A stretch of 64,000 bases of DNA. It comes from Duganella rivi. GTDB lineage: Bacteria > Pseudomonadota > Gammaproteobacteria > Burkholderiales > Burkholderiaceae_D. Numbering within the stretch: the first letter of the stretch is position 1; each line of letters begins with the position of its first letter. Below are positions 16,943-24,340 of this stretch, piece after piece. The position numbers and the translations under genes are program-made. The stretch lies in contig NZ_WWCK01000007.1 in the NCBI RefSeq assembly GCF_009857435.1, positions 186,001 to 250,000 on the forward strand, given 5' to 3'. The notes under the pieces were generated by a model. That model worked only from the letters and a program-made list of their open reading frames with translations. It was not told the DNA's origin and made no database searches.

Positions 16943-16977
16943 AAATCCTTGTTGGTAATGAAGCGAAACAAGGATTT
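16943..16977 (-). promoter_or_regulatory. Hairpin sequestering the gloA ribosome binding site
   Basis: AAATCCTTGTT (16943-16953) is perfectly complementary to AACAAGGATTT (16967-16977), with a 13-nt loop. On the minus strand the arm nearer the gene contains the AAGGA Shine-Dalgarno of gloA, six bases from its ATG. The hairpin starts 3 bases after the stop codon of the upstream gene and has no T run, so an ordinary terminator is less likely than an effect on translation or RNA stability. Confidence 0.55.
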
Positions 16978-16979
16978 TA

Positions 16980-18305
16980 TCAGCGGCTGGCCGATTGCGC
17001 CGACGCTGGCATGCTTGGCGTCACGCGCCACACGGCGTTCCCCACATCGTCCGCTACCAGCAGCGCGCCCTGGCGGTCGACCGCCACGCCCACCGGCCGG
17101 CCCTGCGCCTTGCCCTCGCTATTGAGGAAGCCGGACAGGAAATCCTGCGGCGGCCCGGACGGCTTGCCGCCGCTGAACGGGATGAACACCACCTTGTAGC
17201 CGCTGTGCGGCTTGCGGTTCCAGGAGCCATGCTGGCCGATGAAGACGCCGCCCTGGTACTGCGCCGGGAACAGCTTGGCCTCGTAGAACGTCAAGCCCAG
17301 CGAGGCAGTATGCCCGCCCAGCGCGTAATCGGGCGGAATCGCCTTGGCCACCAGTTCCGGTTTTTGCGGCGACACCCGCGTGTCCACATGCTGGCCGTAG
17401 TAACTGTAAGGCCAGCCATAGAAGCCGCCTTCCTTCACCGAAGTCATGTAGTCCGGCACCAGGTCGTTGCCCAGTTCATCGCGTTCGTTGACGGTCGTCC
17501 ACAGGGCCTTGGTCTGCGGCTCCCAGCCCATGCCGTTGGCATTGCGCAGGCCGGTGGCGAACAGGCGCGACTTGTTGGTGGCCAGATCCAGCTGCCAGAT
17601 GGCGGCGCGGCCGGTTTCCGCCTCGATGCCGTTTTCGCCGACATTGCTATTCGAGCCCACCGTCACATACAGGAACTTGCCATCCGGGCTGGCGATGATG
17701 TTCTTAGTCCAGTGATGGTTGAGCGTGCCGGCCGGCAGATCCATCACCTTGACGCCCGGCGTATCGATGCTGGCCGCGCCTTCCTGGTACGGGAAGCGCA
17801 GCACGGCGTCGGTATCGGCCACGTACAAGTCCTTGCCAACCAAGGCCATGCCGAACGGCGAGTTCAGGCCCTTGATATAAACGCTGCGTTTCTGCGCCTC
17901 GCCCTTGCTATCGAGCCCGCGCAGCAGCGTGATGCGGTTGGCCGATTCGCCCGCCGAGCCGGCCTTCTTCATTTGCTGCTTCATCACCATGCCCTTGATG
18001 CCCTTGCCATCGTCCGGCTTGGGCGGGGCGTTGGTTTCGGCCACCAGCACGTCGCCATTGGGCAGCGTGTACAGCCAGCGCGGATGATCGAGGCCGCGCG
18101 CATAGGCCGTGACGGTGAAGCCCGCTGCTGCGACCGGCCGCTGCTGTTCTGTAAATGGCGCGGTGGGCGCCACGTTGAGCGTCGGGATCAGCTTGCGCTG
18201 CGGCTCGGGCAATTGCGGGTTGGGGCCGTAACCGGGCGCGTAGCTCTGCGCCGCCGCCCATGGCGACGCGGCGGCGAGGAGTAGCAGGACGGGCGTGTGG
18301 CGCAT
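16980..18305 (-). CDS. Sorbosone dehydrogenase-family (PQQ-type beta-propeller) protein, exported
   Basis: A 441-residue protein with a signal peptide (RHTPVLLLLAAASPWAAAQ) and the six-bladed beta-propeller of the soluble glucose/L-sorbosone dehydrogenase family. Motifs include FTVTAYARGLDHPRWLYTLP, NGDVLVAETN, the blade segment GRAAIWQLDL, FATGLRNANGMGWEP, FIGQHGSWNRKPHSGY and GVAVDRQGALLVADD at the C-terminus. Family members oxidise sugars in the periplasm with PQQ, but many of this subgroup have no proven activity. The start at 18305 coincides with the signal peptide; 95 upstream codons in the same frame overlap the next gene and are not coding. It precedes gloA. Confidence 0.88.
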   Translation of the reverse strand: MRHTPVLLLLAAASPWAAAQSYAPGYGPNPQLPEPQRKLIPTLNVAPTAPFTEQQRPVAAAGFTVTAYARGLDHPRWLYTLPNGDVLVAETNAPPKPDDGKGIKGMVMKQQMKKAGSAGESANRITLLRGLDSKGEAQKRSVYIKGLNSPFGMALVGKDLYVADTDAVLRFPYQEGAASIDTPGVKVMDLPAGTLNHHWTKNIIASPDGKFLYVTVGSNSNVGENGIEAETGRAAIWQLDLATNKSRLFATGLRNANGMGWEPQTKALWTTVNERDELGNDLVPDYMTSVKEGGFYGWPYSYYGQHVDTRVSPQKPELVAKAIPPDYALGGHTASLGLTFYEAKLFPAQYQGGVFIGQHGSWNRKPHSGYKVVFIPFSGGKPSGPPQDFLSGFLNSEGKAQGRPVGVAVDRQGALLVADDVGNAVWRVTPSMPASAQSASR

Positions 18306-18319
18306 GGTGGTCTCCGTTG

Positions 18320-18559
18320 TTAATCGCGCTTGGTGTGCGGTTGCGGCTGTGCCTTGGCATCGCTGCGCGGTTTTTCCACGCCGCGCTGGTTGTGCAGGTC
18401 GGTATCGACCATGCCGCTGTCGACGTCGGCGGCGGCCTGGCGGATGATGCTGCGCGGCTTGGCGCCGTTGCCGTCGGGCGATTCGTCGCGTTCGTGCGGC
18501 ATGCGCTTGACGCCGTCGTTGCGCACCTTGGCATCGGTGTTGATATGCTGGTCTTTCAT
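18320..18559 (-). CDS. Small hydrophilic protein, unknown function
   Basis: A 79-residue, very polar, Lys/Arg/Asp-rich protein beginning MKDQHINTDAKVRNDGVKRM. No Cys, membrane segment or signal peptide is seen, and it is likely disordered. The ATG at 18559 has a strong GGAGG ribosome binding site (AGGCCGCC follows). It ends 14 bp before the start of the sorbosone dehydrogenase-like gene on the same strand, so they may be cotranscribed. The phrase RMPHERDESPDG recurs in small hypothetical proteins of Burkholderiales as far as I recall; no function is known. Confidence 0.65.
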   Translation of the reverse strand: MKDQHINTDAKVRNDGVKRMPHERDESPDGNGAKPRSIIRQAAADVDSGMVDTDLHNQRGVEKPRSDAKAQPQPHTKRD

Positions 18560-18629
18560 GGCGGCCTCCGTCCTCATTGGTTGAGGCCATCTTAGCCAGT
18601 TGGTTTTGTGTCAGGCGCTAGATTGAATT

Positions 18630-18659
18630 CTGACAACTACCGGGAAAGTCGTTTATCAT
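18630..18659 (+). promoter_or_regulatory. Candidate sigma-70 promoter for the DUF3667 gene
   Basis: CTGACA (18630-18635) and TATCAT (18654-18659), 18 bp apart, in the 133-bp gap between divergent genes; 33 bp remain to the start codon. This is a match by eye only. Confidence 0.4.
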
Positions 18660-18692
18660 TTAGACCACACTTGCTTCCTCGGGACTTTTTGC

Positions 18693-19745
18693 ATGAGCAA
18701 CGCTGCAACGCCGGACAACTGCGCCAACTGCGAAACGCCGCTGAGCGGCCACTTCTGCTCCAACTGCGGACAGGAGGCGGTGCTGCATGCCGCCAGCACG
18801 CGCGAGTTCCTGCATGAGTTCGTCGGCCACTACGTGGCGCTGGAGGGCAAGCTGTGGGGCTCGCTCAAGCGTTTGATTTTCCAGCCGGGCGAACTGACCA
18901 ATGAATACATCCGCGGCCGCCGCGTGCGCTACGTGCAGCCGCTGCGCATGTACCTGACTTTCAGCGTGCTGTTCTTCGCGCTGCTGAAGCTGACCGGCGG
19001 CGCCAGCGGCGACGTTGAGGCCAAGGTGGACGGCCATACCACCGCCGCCAAGGTGGTGGCGCCGGCGCGCGTGCTGGCCGACACGGTGGCCAAGGGCCAG
19101 ACCAAGATCGATAAGGCAGCCGGCCCGGAGGCCGAGCAAAGCAGGTCGGCCGCGCGCGAAGCGGTGGGCGACATGATGAGCGAGATGGCGGCCGAGGACG
19201 CCAAGTCCGAGATCCGCGCCGCCAAGGCCATGGAGCACGACAGCGCCAAGGAAGACGGCGTCGATCAAAACATCAACGAGCAATACATCGACGGCAAGCT
19301 GGCCGACTGGCCGCTGCTGCGCCGCCAGTGGCACGCGTTGAACCAGCTGCCGCCGGACGAGCAGGCCAAAGTCTTCAAGAACGGCATGAGCCACTACGCG
19401 CCGTACGCGATCTTCTGCATGATGCCGGTGTTCGCGCTGCTGCTGAAGGTGCTGTACCTCGGCTCCGGCCGCCGCTTCGGCGAGCATATGCTGTTTGCGC
19501 TGCACACCAACGCCTTTGCCTTCCTGATGTTTAGCGTCATCCTGCTGGCGCATTTCGGGCTGGCGCAGTTTGCGCTGTGGTGCTGGCTGATCGCCTACCT
19601 GCCGTGGGCCATGCGGCGCGTGTATCACAGCAGCCGCCTTGGCACCTTCGTGCGCTGGTCGGTGCTGATGCTGTTCTACATGATCGGGCTGCTGTTCGCG
19701 GTGCTGATCTCGGGCGGCATGGGCATCCTGTCGGTCGGCCATTAA
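18693..19745 (+). CDS. DUF3667 domain membrane protein with zinc ribbon
   Basis: A 350-residue protein. The N-terminus is a two-CxxC zinc ribbon (CANCETPLSGHFCSNCG, residues 10-26), followed by a short amphipathic stretch and the DUF3667 signature (FLHEFVGHYVALEGKLWGSL, then RYVQPLRMYLTFSVLFFALL). A polar, Ala/Lys/Glu-rich insert (about 110-210) separates the first membrane helix from a C-terminal group of four (about 235-345). Function of the family is unknown. In related genomes hrcA often occupies the place upstream of nadK; here this gene sits there instead, in the same direction as nadK. Confidence 0.8.
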   Translation: MSNAATPDNCANCETPLSGHFCSNCGQEAVLHAASTREFLHEFVGHYVALEGKLWGSLKRLIFQPGELTNEYIRGRRVRYVQPLRMYLTFSVLFFALLKLTGGASGDVEAKVDGHTTAAKVVAPARVLADTVAKGQTKIDKAAGPEAEQSRSAAREAVGDMMSEMAAEDAKSEIRAAKAMEHDSAKEDGVDQNINEQYIDGKLADWPLLRRQWHALNQLPPDEQAKVFKNGMSHYAPYAIFCMMPVFALLLKVLYLGSGRRFGEHMLFALHTNAFAFLMFSVILLAHFGLAQFALWCWLIAYLPWAMRRVYHSSRLGTFVRWSVLMLFYMIGLLFAVLISGGMGILSVGH

Positions 19746-19747
19746 AC

Positions 19748-19777
19748 TTGCACATGGCACTGTTTAAATGTACAGTG
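19748..19777 (+). promoter_or_regulatory. Promoter with LexA (SOS) box upstream of nadK-recN
   Basis: CTGT-N8-ACAG at 19760-19775, extended to a 20-bp dyad CACTGT...ACAGTG (19758-19777), matches the LexA box consensus. It overlaps a candidate promoter: -35 TTGCAC (19748-19753), 17-bp spacer, -10 TACAGT (19771-19776). LexA binding would block this promoter. recN, two genes on, is a classic SOS gene. Confidence 0.75.
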
Positions 19778-19808
19778 ACGACGCTATAGCCCAAAGCCGA
19801 GATTTTTT

Positions 19809-20717
19809 ATGACCACCACGTCCACTGATTTTAAAACTATCGCACTGGTCGTGCGCCCGAATACCGATGGCATTGCCGAGTCGGTGGGCAGCGTGGTCGA
19901 GTTCCTGGAGCAGGGCGGCTACGAGGTGGTGTTCGAAGAACACACCGCTTCCCACCTTGGCCTGCAACTGGACGACCGCCGCGTGATGAACGCGGCCGGC
20001 ATCGGCGCCGATTGCGACGCCGCCATCGTGATGGGCGGCGACGGTACCATGCTGGGCATCGCGCGCCAGCTGGCGCCGTTCAACGTGCCGCTGATCGGCA
20101 TCAACCAGGGCCGCCTGGGCTTCATGACCGACATTCCGCTGGAAGGCATGCACGATGCGCTGGCGCGGATCCTCAGCGGCAGCTACAAGGCCGAGCGCCG
20201 CACCTTGCTGGAAGGCCGCGTCACGCGCGGCGGCGACGTGATCCACGTTGGCATGGCGGTCAACGACGTGGTGGTCTCGCGCGGCACCGGCGCCGGCATG
20301 GCCGAGCTGCGGGTGGACGTGGATGGGCAGTTCATGTACAACCAGCGTTCCGACGGCCTGATTATCTCGACGCCGACCGGCTCCACCGCCTACGCGCTGT
20401 CGGCCGGCGGCCCGCTGCTGCATCCTGCGCTGGGCGGCATCGTGCTGGTGCCGATTGCGCCGCATGCGCTGTCGAACCGTCCCATCGTGCTGCCGGAATC
20501 GAGCGAGATCGTGGTCGAAATCGTGCGCGGGCGCGACATCAGCGTCAACTTCGACATGCAAACCTTCGCCAGCCTGCAATCGCAGGATCGGATTGTGATC
20601 CAGCGTTCGCCGCACGCGATCACCTTCCTGCACCCGGACGGCTGGAGCTACTACAACACCCTGCGCGAGAAGCTGCACTGGAACGAGTATCCGTCCGGTG
20701 AAGGCAAACTCGCTTAA
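19809..20717 (+). CDS. nadK: NAD kinase
   Basis: A 302-residue NAD kinase that phosphorylates NAD to NADP. The catalytic GGDG motif is at residues 76-79 (VMGGDGTML), followed by NQGRLGFMTD, the NE/D-type nucleotide site (MAVNDVVVSRG) and the C-terminal sugar-binding segment (GLIISTPTGSTAYALSAGGP). It is the first gene of a probable nadK-recN unit (18 bp apart) and carries a LexA box in its promoter, so it should rise during DNA damage. Confidence 0.96.
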   Translation: MTTTSTDFKTIALVVRPNTDGIAESVGSVVEFLEQGGYEVVFEEHTASHLGLQLDDRRVMNAAGIGADCDAAIVMGGDGTMLGIARQLAPFNVPLIGINQGRLGFMTDIPLEGMHDALARILSGSYKAERRTLLEGRVTRGGDVIHVGMAVNDVVVSRGTGAGMAELRVDVDGQFMYNQRSDGLIISTPTGSTAYALSAGGPLLHPALGGIVLVPIAPHALSNRPIVLPESSEIVVEIVRGRDISVNFDMQTFASLQSQDRIVIQRSPHAITFLHPDGWSYYNTLREKLHWNEYPSGEGKLA

Positions 20718-20735
20718 CTCCACTTACAGTTCTCC

Positions 20736-22388
20736 ATGCTGCGTACCCTGTCCATCCGTGATTTCGTTATCGTCGATACGATAGAACTGGAATTCTCCGC
20801 CGGCTTTACGGTGTTCACCGGCGAGACCGGGGCTGGCAAATCGATCTTGATCGATGCGCTGACCCTGGCGCTGGGCGGGCGCGGCGACGCCAGCGTGGTG
20901 CGCGAGGGCGCGGCCAAGGCTGATATCACCGCCGATTTCGCGGTCAGCGAGCAGGCGCGCGCGTGGCTGGTGGCGAACGAGTTCGCGGTGGAAGAGGGCG
21001 GCGCGCTGCTGCGCCGCGTGATCGATAACGCCGGCCGCAGCAAGGCTTATATCAACGGCGTGGCGGCAACGGCGGCGCAGTTGCGCGAGTTGGGCGATCT
21101 GCTGGTGGACATTCACGGCCAGCACGCGCACCAGTCGCTGATGAAGACCGAGGCGCAGCGCGATCTGCTCGACGGTCAAGCCGGCGCCGGCGGCGAGGCG
21201 CGTTCGGTGGCCGCTGCGTATAAAGCCTGGCGTGCCTTGTCGCGCCAACTGGAAGAATTTGAAACCAATGCCGCCAACGTGCTGTATGAGCGCGAGCGGC
21301 TGGAATGGCAGGTCAATGAATTGGAAAAGCTGGCGGTCAAGCCGGGCGAATGGACGGAGGTCAGCAATGAGCAAAGCCGCCTGTCGCACGCGGCCAGCTT
21401 GATGGAAGGCGCGCAGGAAGCGCTGGCCGCGATCTCCGAGGCCGAGGATCATCCCATCCTGTCGCAGCTGTCGTCGCTGCACCAGAAGCTGGGCAAGCTG
21501 GCCGGCATCGACAGCGGCTTGCAGCCTATCGTGGACTTGATCGAGCCGGCGCGCATTCAATTGCAGGAAGCCGTGTATGCGCTGAACGATTATCTGGACC
21601 GCGTGGATCTGGATCCAGCGCGTTTGCGCACGGTGGAAGCGCGCATGGATGCGATTCATTCGGCCGCGCGCAAGTTCCGCGTATTGGAAGACGAGCTGCC
21701 GGAAGAGCACACCAAGCTGGCCACGCGCCTGTCGCAACTGGCCGACGCCACCGACCTGGATGGCTTGCGCAAGCAGGAAGAAAAGCTCAAGGCCGCGTAC
21801 ATGGCGGAGGCGCAAAAGCTGTCGGCCACGCGCCTGCGCGCCGGGCAGAAGCTGGGCGAAGCCGTCACCAAGGCCATGCAGGAATTGAACATGACCGGCG
21901 GCCGTTTCGAAGTCGCGCTGAATGCGTGCGAGCCGGCGGCGTATGGCTTGGAGCAGGTGGAATTCCTGGTGGCCGGTCACGCCGGCGTGGCGGCGCGGCC
22001 GCTGGCGAAAGTGGCGTCGGGCGGTGAGCTGGCGCGTATCTCGCTGGCGATTTCCGTGATCACCTCCAACGCCACCACGGTGCCGACCTTGATCTTCGAT
22101 GAAGTGGATAGCGGCATCGGCGGCGGCGTGGCGGAAGTGGTGGGGCGCTTGCTGCGCCGCTTGGGGCAGGAACGCCAAGTGCTGTGCGTGACGCACTTGC
22201 CGCAAGTGGCGAGCCAGGCCGGCCAGCACTTCCAGGTGGCCAAGGGCACGCTGGACAACGGCAAGACCGCCTCGCGCATCGACGTGCTGGATTCCAAGTC
22301 GCGCGTGGAAGAAATCGCCCGCATGCTGGGCGGCCTGGAAATCACCGCCACCACCCGCAAACACGCCCGCGAACTATTGGCATCCTGA
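20736..22388 (+). CDS. recN: DNA repair protein RecN
   Basis: A 550-residue SMC-like ATPase acting in double-strand break repair. The Walker A motif is GETGAGKS (29-36), a long coiled-coil middle spans about 155-385, and the C-terminal half carries the ABC signature VASGGELARISLAISV and Walker B TLIFDEVDSGIGGG. Its start follows nadK by 18 bp with no separate LexA box, so SOS control comes from the nadK promoter. It is followed after 3 bp by hemH. Confidence 0.96.
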   Translation: MLRTLSIRDFVIVDTIELEFSAGFTVFTGETGAGKSILIDALTLALGGRGDASVVREGAAKADITADFAVSEQARAWLVANEFAVEEGGALLRRVIDNAGRSKAYINGVAATAAQLRELGDLLVDIHGQHAHQSLMKTEAQRDLLDGQAGAGGEARSVAAAYKAWRALSRQLEEFETNAANVLYERERLEWQVNELEKLAVKPGEWTEVSNEQSRLSHAASLMEGAQEALAAISEAEDHPILSQLSSLHQKLGKLAGIDSGLQPIVDLIEPARIQLQEAVYALNDYLDRVDLDPARLRTVEARMDAIHSAARKFRVLEDELPEEHTKLATRLSQLADATDLDGLRKQEEKLKAAYMAEAQKLSATRLRAGQKLGEAVTKAMQELNMTGGRFEVALNACEPAAYGLEQVEFLVAGHAGVAARPLAKVASGGELARISLAISVITSNATTVPTLIFDEVDSGIGGGVAEVVGRLLRRLGQERQVLCVTHLPQVASQAGQHFQVAKGTLDNGKTASRIDVLDSKSRVEEIARMLGGLEITATTRKHARELLAS

Positions 22389-22391
22389 CTT

Positions 22392-23501
22392 ATGACCTTC
22401 CAAAAAGAACCTCCTCACAAGCACGGCACTGTTGGCCGTAGCGCCATCGTCCTGGTGAATCTCGGTACGCCGGATGCGCCGACCCGCTCTGCGGTGCGCC
22501 GCTACCTCAAGCAGTTCCTGTCCGATCCGCGCGTGGTCGAGATCCCGAAGGCGGTGTGGTGGTTCATCCTCAACCTGATCATCCTGCCGTTCCGCTCCGG
22601 CCAGTCGGCCAAGAAGTATGAATCGATCTGGACGCGCGAAGGCTCGCCGCTGCGCACGCACACGGCCGCGCAAGCGCAGTACCTGCGCGGCGCGCTTGGC
22701 GAACGCGGTCACCAAGACCTCACCGTCGCCATGGCCATGCGCTACGGCTCGCCCTCGCTGCCGGAAGTGCTGACCAAGCTGAAACAAGACGGCGCTGACC
22801 GCATCCTGCTGCTGCCGGCCTACCCGCAATACTCGGGCACCACCACCGGCTCCATCTACGACGCCGTGTTCCAGCACTACGGCAGCGTGCGCAACATCCC
22901 GGAATTGCGTTTCGTGCGCAACTATCACGACCATGACGGCTACATCCGCGCCCTCCAGCAGTCCGTGCTCAGCCACTGGGAGCAGCACGGCAAGCCGGAA
23001 CAGCTGGTGATGAGCTTCCACGGCGTGCCCAAACGCACCCTGATGCTGGGCGACCCCTACCACTGCGAATGCCTGAAAACCGCGCGCCTGCTGGCCGCCG
23101 CCCTCAAGCTGACGCCTGACCAGTACGTGGTCACCTTCCAGTCGCGCTTCGGCAAGGCCGAGTGGCTGCAGCCGTACACCGCGCCCACCGTTGCCCAATT
23201 AGCACGCGACGGCGTCAAGCGCGTGGACGTGATCTGCCCCGGCTTCATCAGCGACTGCCTGGAAACGCTGGAAGAAATCGCCATGGAAGTACGCCACGAC
23301 TTCGAAGCCAACGGCGGCCGTGAATTCCACTACATCCCGTGCCTGAACGAATCCCCGGCGTGGATCGCCGCGCTGGCCGAGATCGCCGAGCAGCACATCA
23401 TCGGCTGGCCGACCCAGCTGGCCCCATCCCAGCGCGAGGCGCTGAAAAAAGAGGCAGAAGCCGGTCGCGCCGCCGCCCTGCAACGCGGCGCAGCCGACTG
23501 A
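22392..23501 (+). CDS. hemH: Ferrochelatase
   Basis: A 369-residue ferrochelatase that inserts Fe2+ into protoporphyrin IX, the last step of heme synthesis. It has the N-terminal GRSAIVLVNLGTPDAPT motif, YPQYSGTTTGS, the metal-site His in VMSFHGVPKRT and the Glu-containing CPGFISDCLETLEEI. The ATG lies 3 bp after the recN stop, so at least part of its expression is coupled to nadK-recN. The C-terminal KKEAEAGRAAALQRGA tail is a short variable extension. Confidence 0.96.
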   Translation: MTFQKEPPHKHGTVGRSAIVLVNLGTPDAPTRSAVRRYLKQFLSDPRVVEIPKAVWWFILNLIILPFRSGQSAKKYESIWTREGSPLRTHTAAQAQYLRGALGERGHQDLTVAMAMRYGSPSLPEVLTKLKQDGADRILLLPAYPQYSGTTTGSIYDAVFQHYGSVRNIPELRFVRNYHDHDGYIRALQQSVLSHWEQHGKPEQLVMSFHGVPKRTLMLGDPYHCECLKTARLLAAALKLTPDQYVVTFQSRFGKAEWLQPYTAPTVAQLARDGVKRVDVICPGFISDCLETLEEIAMEVRHDFEANGGREFHYIPCLNESPAWIAALAEIAEQHIIGWPTQLAPSQREALKKEAEAGRAAALQRGAAD

Positions 23502-23541
23502 AAAGCAACATTCCCGCCACAATCACACCGTCACCCGATAA

Positions 23542-23568
23542 TCAGCACTTGCGGGTGACGAGTGCCAG
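23542..23568 (+). promoter_or_regulatory. Degenerate CIRCE-like inverted repeat upstream of grpE
   Basis: TCAGCACTT-N9-GAGTGCCAG has 7 of 9 matches in each arm to the HrcA-binding CIRCE consensus, with the exact 9-bp spacer. A competing 9-bp inverted repeat (CGTCACCCG 23529-23537 with CGGGTGACG 23552-23560) overlaps it. hrcA is not in this window. Whether it is functional is uncertain. Confidence 0.35.
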
Positions 23569-23628
23569 CCTGTTAAAATAGCCGCCTGATACAAGCTCGT
23601 GTTGTCGAAATGGCAGGCAAAATAAACC

Positions 23629-23654
23629 CTTGAAATCGTAGGTTATTGCCCCAT
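23629..23654 (+). promoter_or_regulatory. Sigma-32 heat-shock promoter of grpE
   Basis: CTTGAA (23629-23634), 14-bp spacer, CCCCAT (23649-23654): both hexamers match the sigma-32 consensus exactly. It lies 59 bp upstream of the grpE start codon. Confidence 0.85.
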
Positions 23655-23713
23655 TTGCTGCCACAGCGGTAACAAAAGTAATGTCAAACAAATACGATTG
23701 TAGGAGTCTTTAG

Positions 23714-24265
23714 ATGCAAGATCAGGAAAACCAAGCCGTACCACCTAATCCAGAGGCGGCCGAAGCCGCTGCGTCGGCCCCACCATCGACCCCGGAAGCT
23801 GGCCTGCCATCGCTGGAAGAACAGCTGGCCGCAACCGAAGCCAAGCTGGCTGAAATGCACGACGCCTTCATGCGCGCCAAAGCCGACGGTGAGAACATCC
23901 GCCGCCGCGCCCAGGAAGACGTGGCCAAGGCACACAAATTTGCTGTTGAAAGCTTTGCCGAAGCCATGGTGCCGGTCAAGGACAGCCTGGAAATGGCCTT
24001 GAAAGTGGAAGCGCCTACCGTCGAATCGCTGAAAGAAGGCGTGGAAATGACGCTGAAACAGCTGTCCTCGGCCTTCGAGCGCAACCGCCTGATCGCCATC
24101 GAACCGGCGCAAGGCGAGAAACTGGACCCAAACAAGCACCAGGCCGTTGCCGTGGTGCCTGCCGACCAGGAAGCCAATACCGTTGTTGCTGTGCTGCAAA
24201 AAGGTTATATGATCGCCGACCGCCTGCTGCGTCCGGCCATCGTCACCGCAGCGCAACCAAAGTAA
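23714..24265 (+). CDS. grpE: Nucleotide exchange factor GrpE
   Basis: A 183-residue GrpE, the nucleotide exchange factor that releases ADP from DnaK. It has an acidic low-complexity N-terminus, a long coiled coil (about 35-90, LEEQLAATEAKLAEMHDAF) with the DGENIRRRAQEDV pattern, and the C-terminal beta domain (KLDPNKHQAVAVVP; VLQKGYMIADRLLRPA). It is the first gene of the DnaK chaperone set and is driven by a perfect-match sigma-32 promoter. The Shine-Dalgarno is TAGGAG. Confidence 0.96.
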   Translation: MQDQENQAVPPNPEAAEAAASAPPSTPEAGLPSLEEQLAATEAKLAEMHDAFMRAKADGENIRRRAQEDVAKAHKFAVESFAEAMVPVKDSLEMALKVEAPTVESLKEGVEMTLKQLSSAFERNRLIAIEPAQGEKLDPNKHQAVAVVPADQEANTVVAVLQKGYMIADRLLRPAIVTAAQPK

Positions 24266-24273
24266 CTAAAGCT

Positions 24274-24299
24274 CTTGAAACGATAGAGTTTTTCCACAT
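24274..24299 (+). promoter_or_regulatory. Sigma-32-type promoter of dnaK
   Basis: CTTGAA (24274-24279), 14-bp spacer, CCACAT (24294-24299), five of six to the -10 consensus. The spacing is identical to that of the grpE promoter. It lies 42 bp upstream of the dnaK start codon. Confidence 0.75.
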
Positions 24300-24340
24300 A
24301 TTAGTACCATCTGAACTTTAGCAAATAAGGAAGAAAAATC

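Noticed and set aside
20724..22364. 546-codon open frame antisense to recN
   Set aside because: A His/Arg/Gln-rich translation without motifs; recN on the plus strand is certain.
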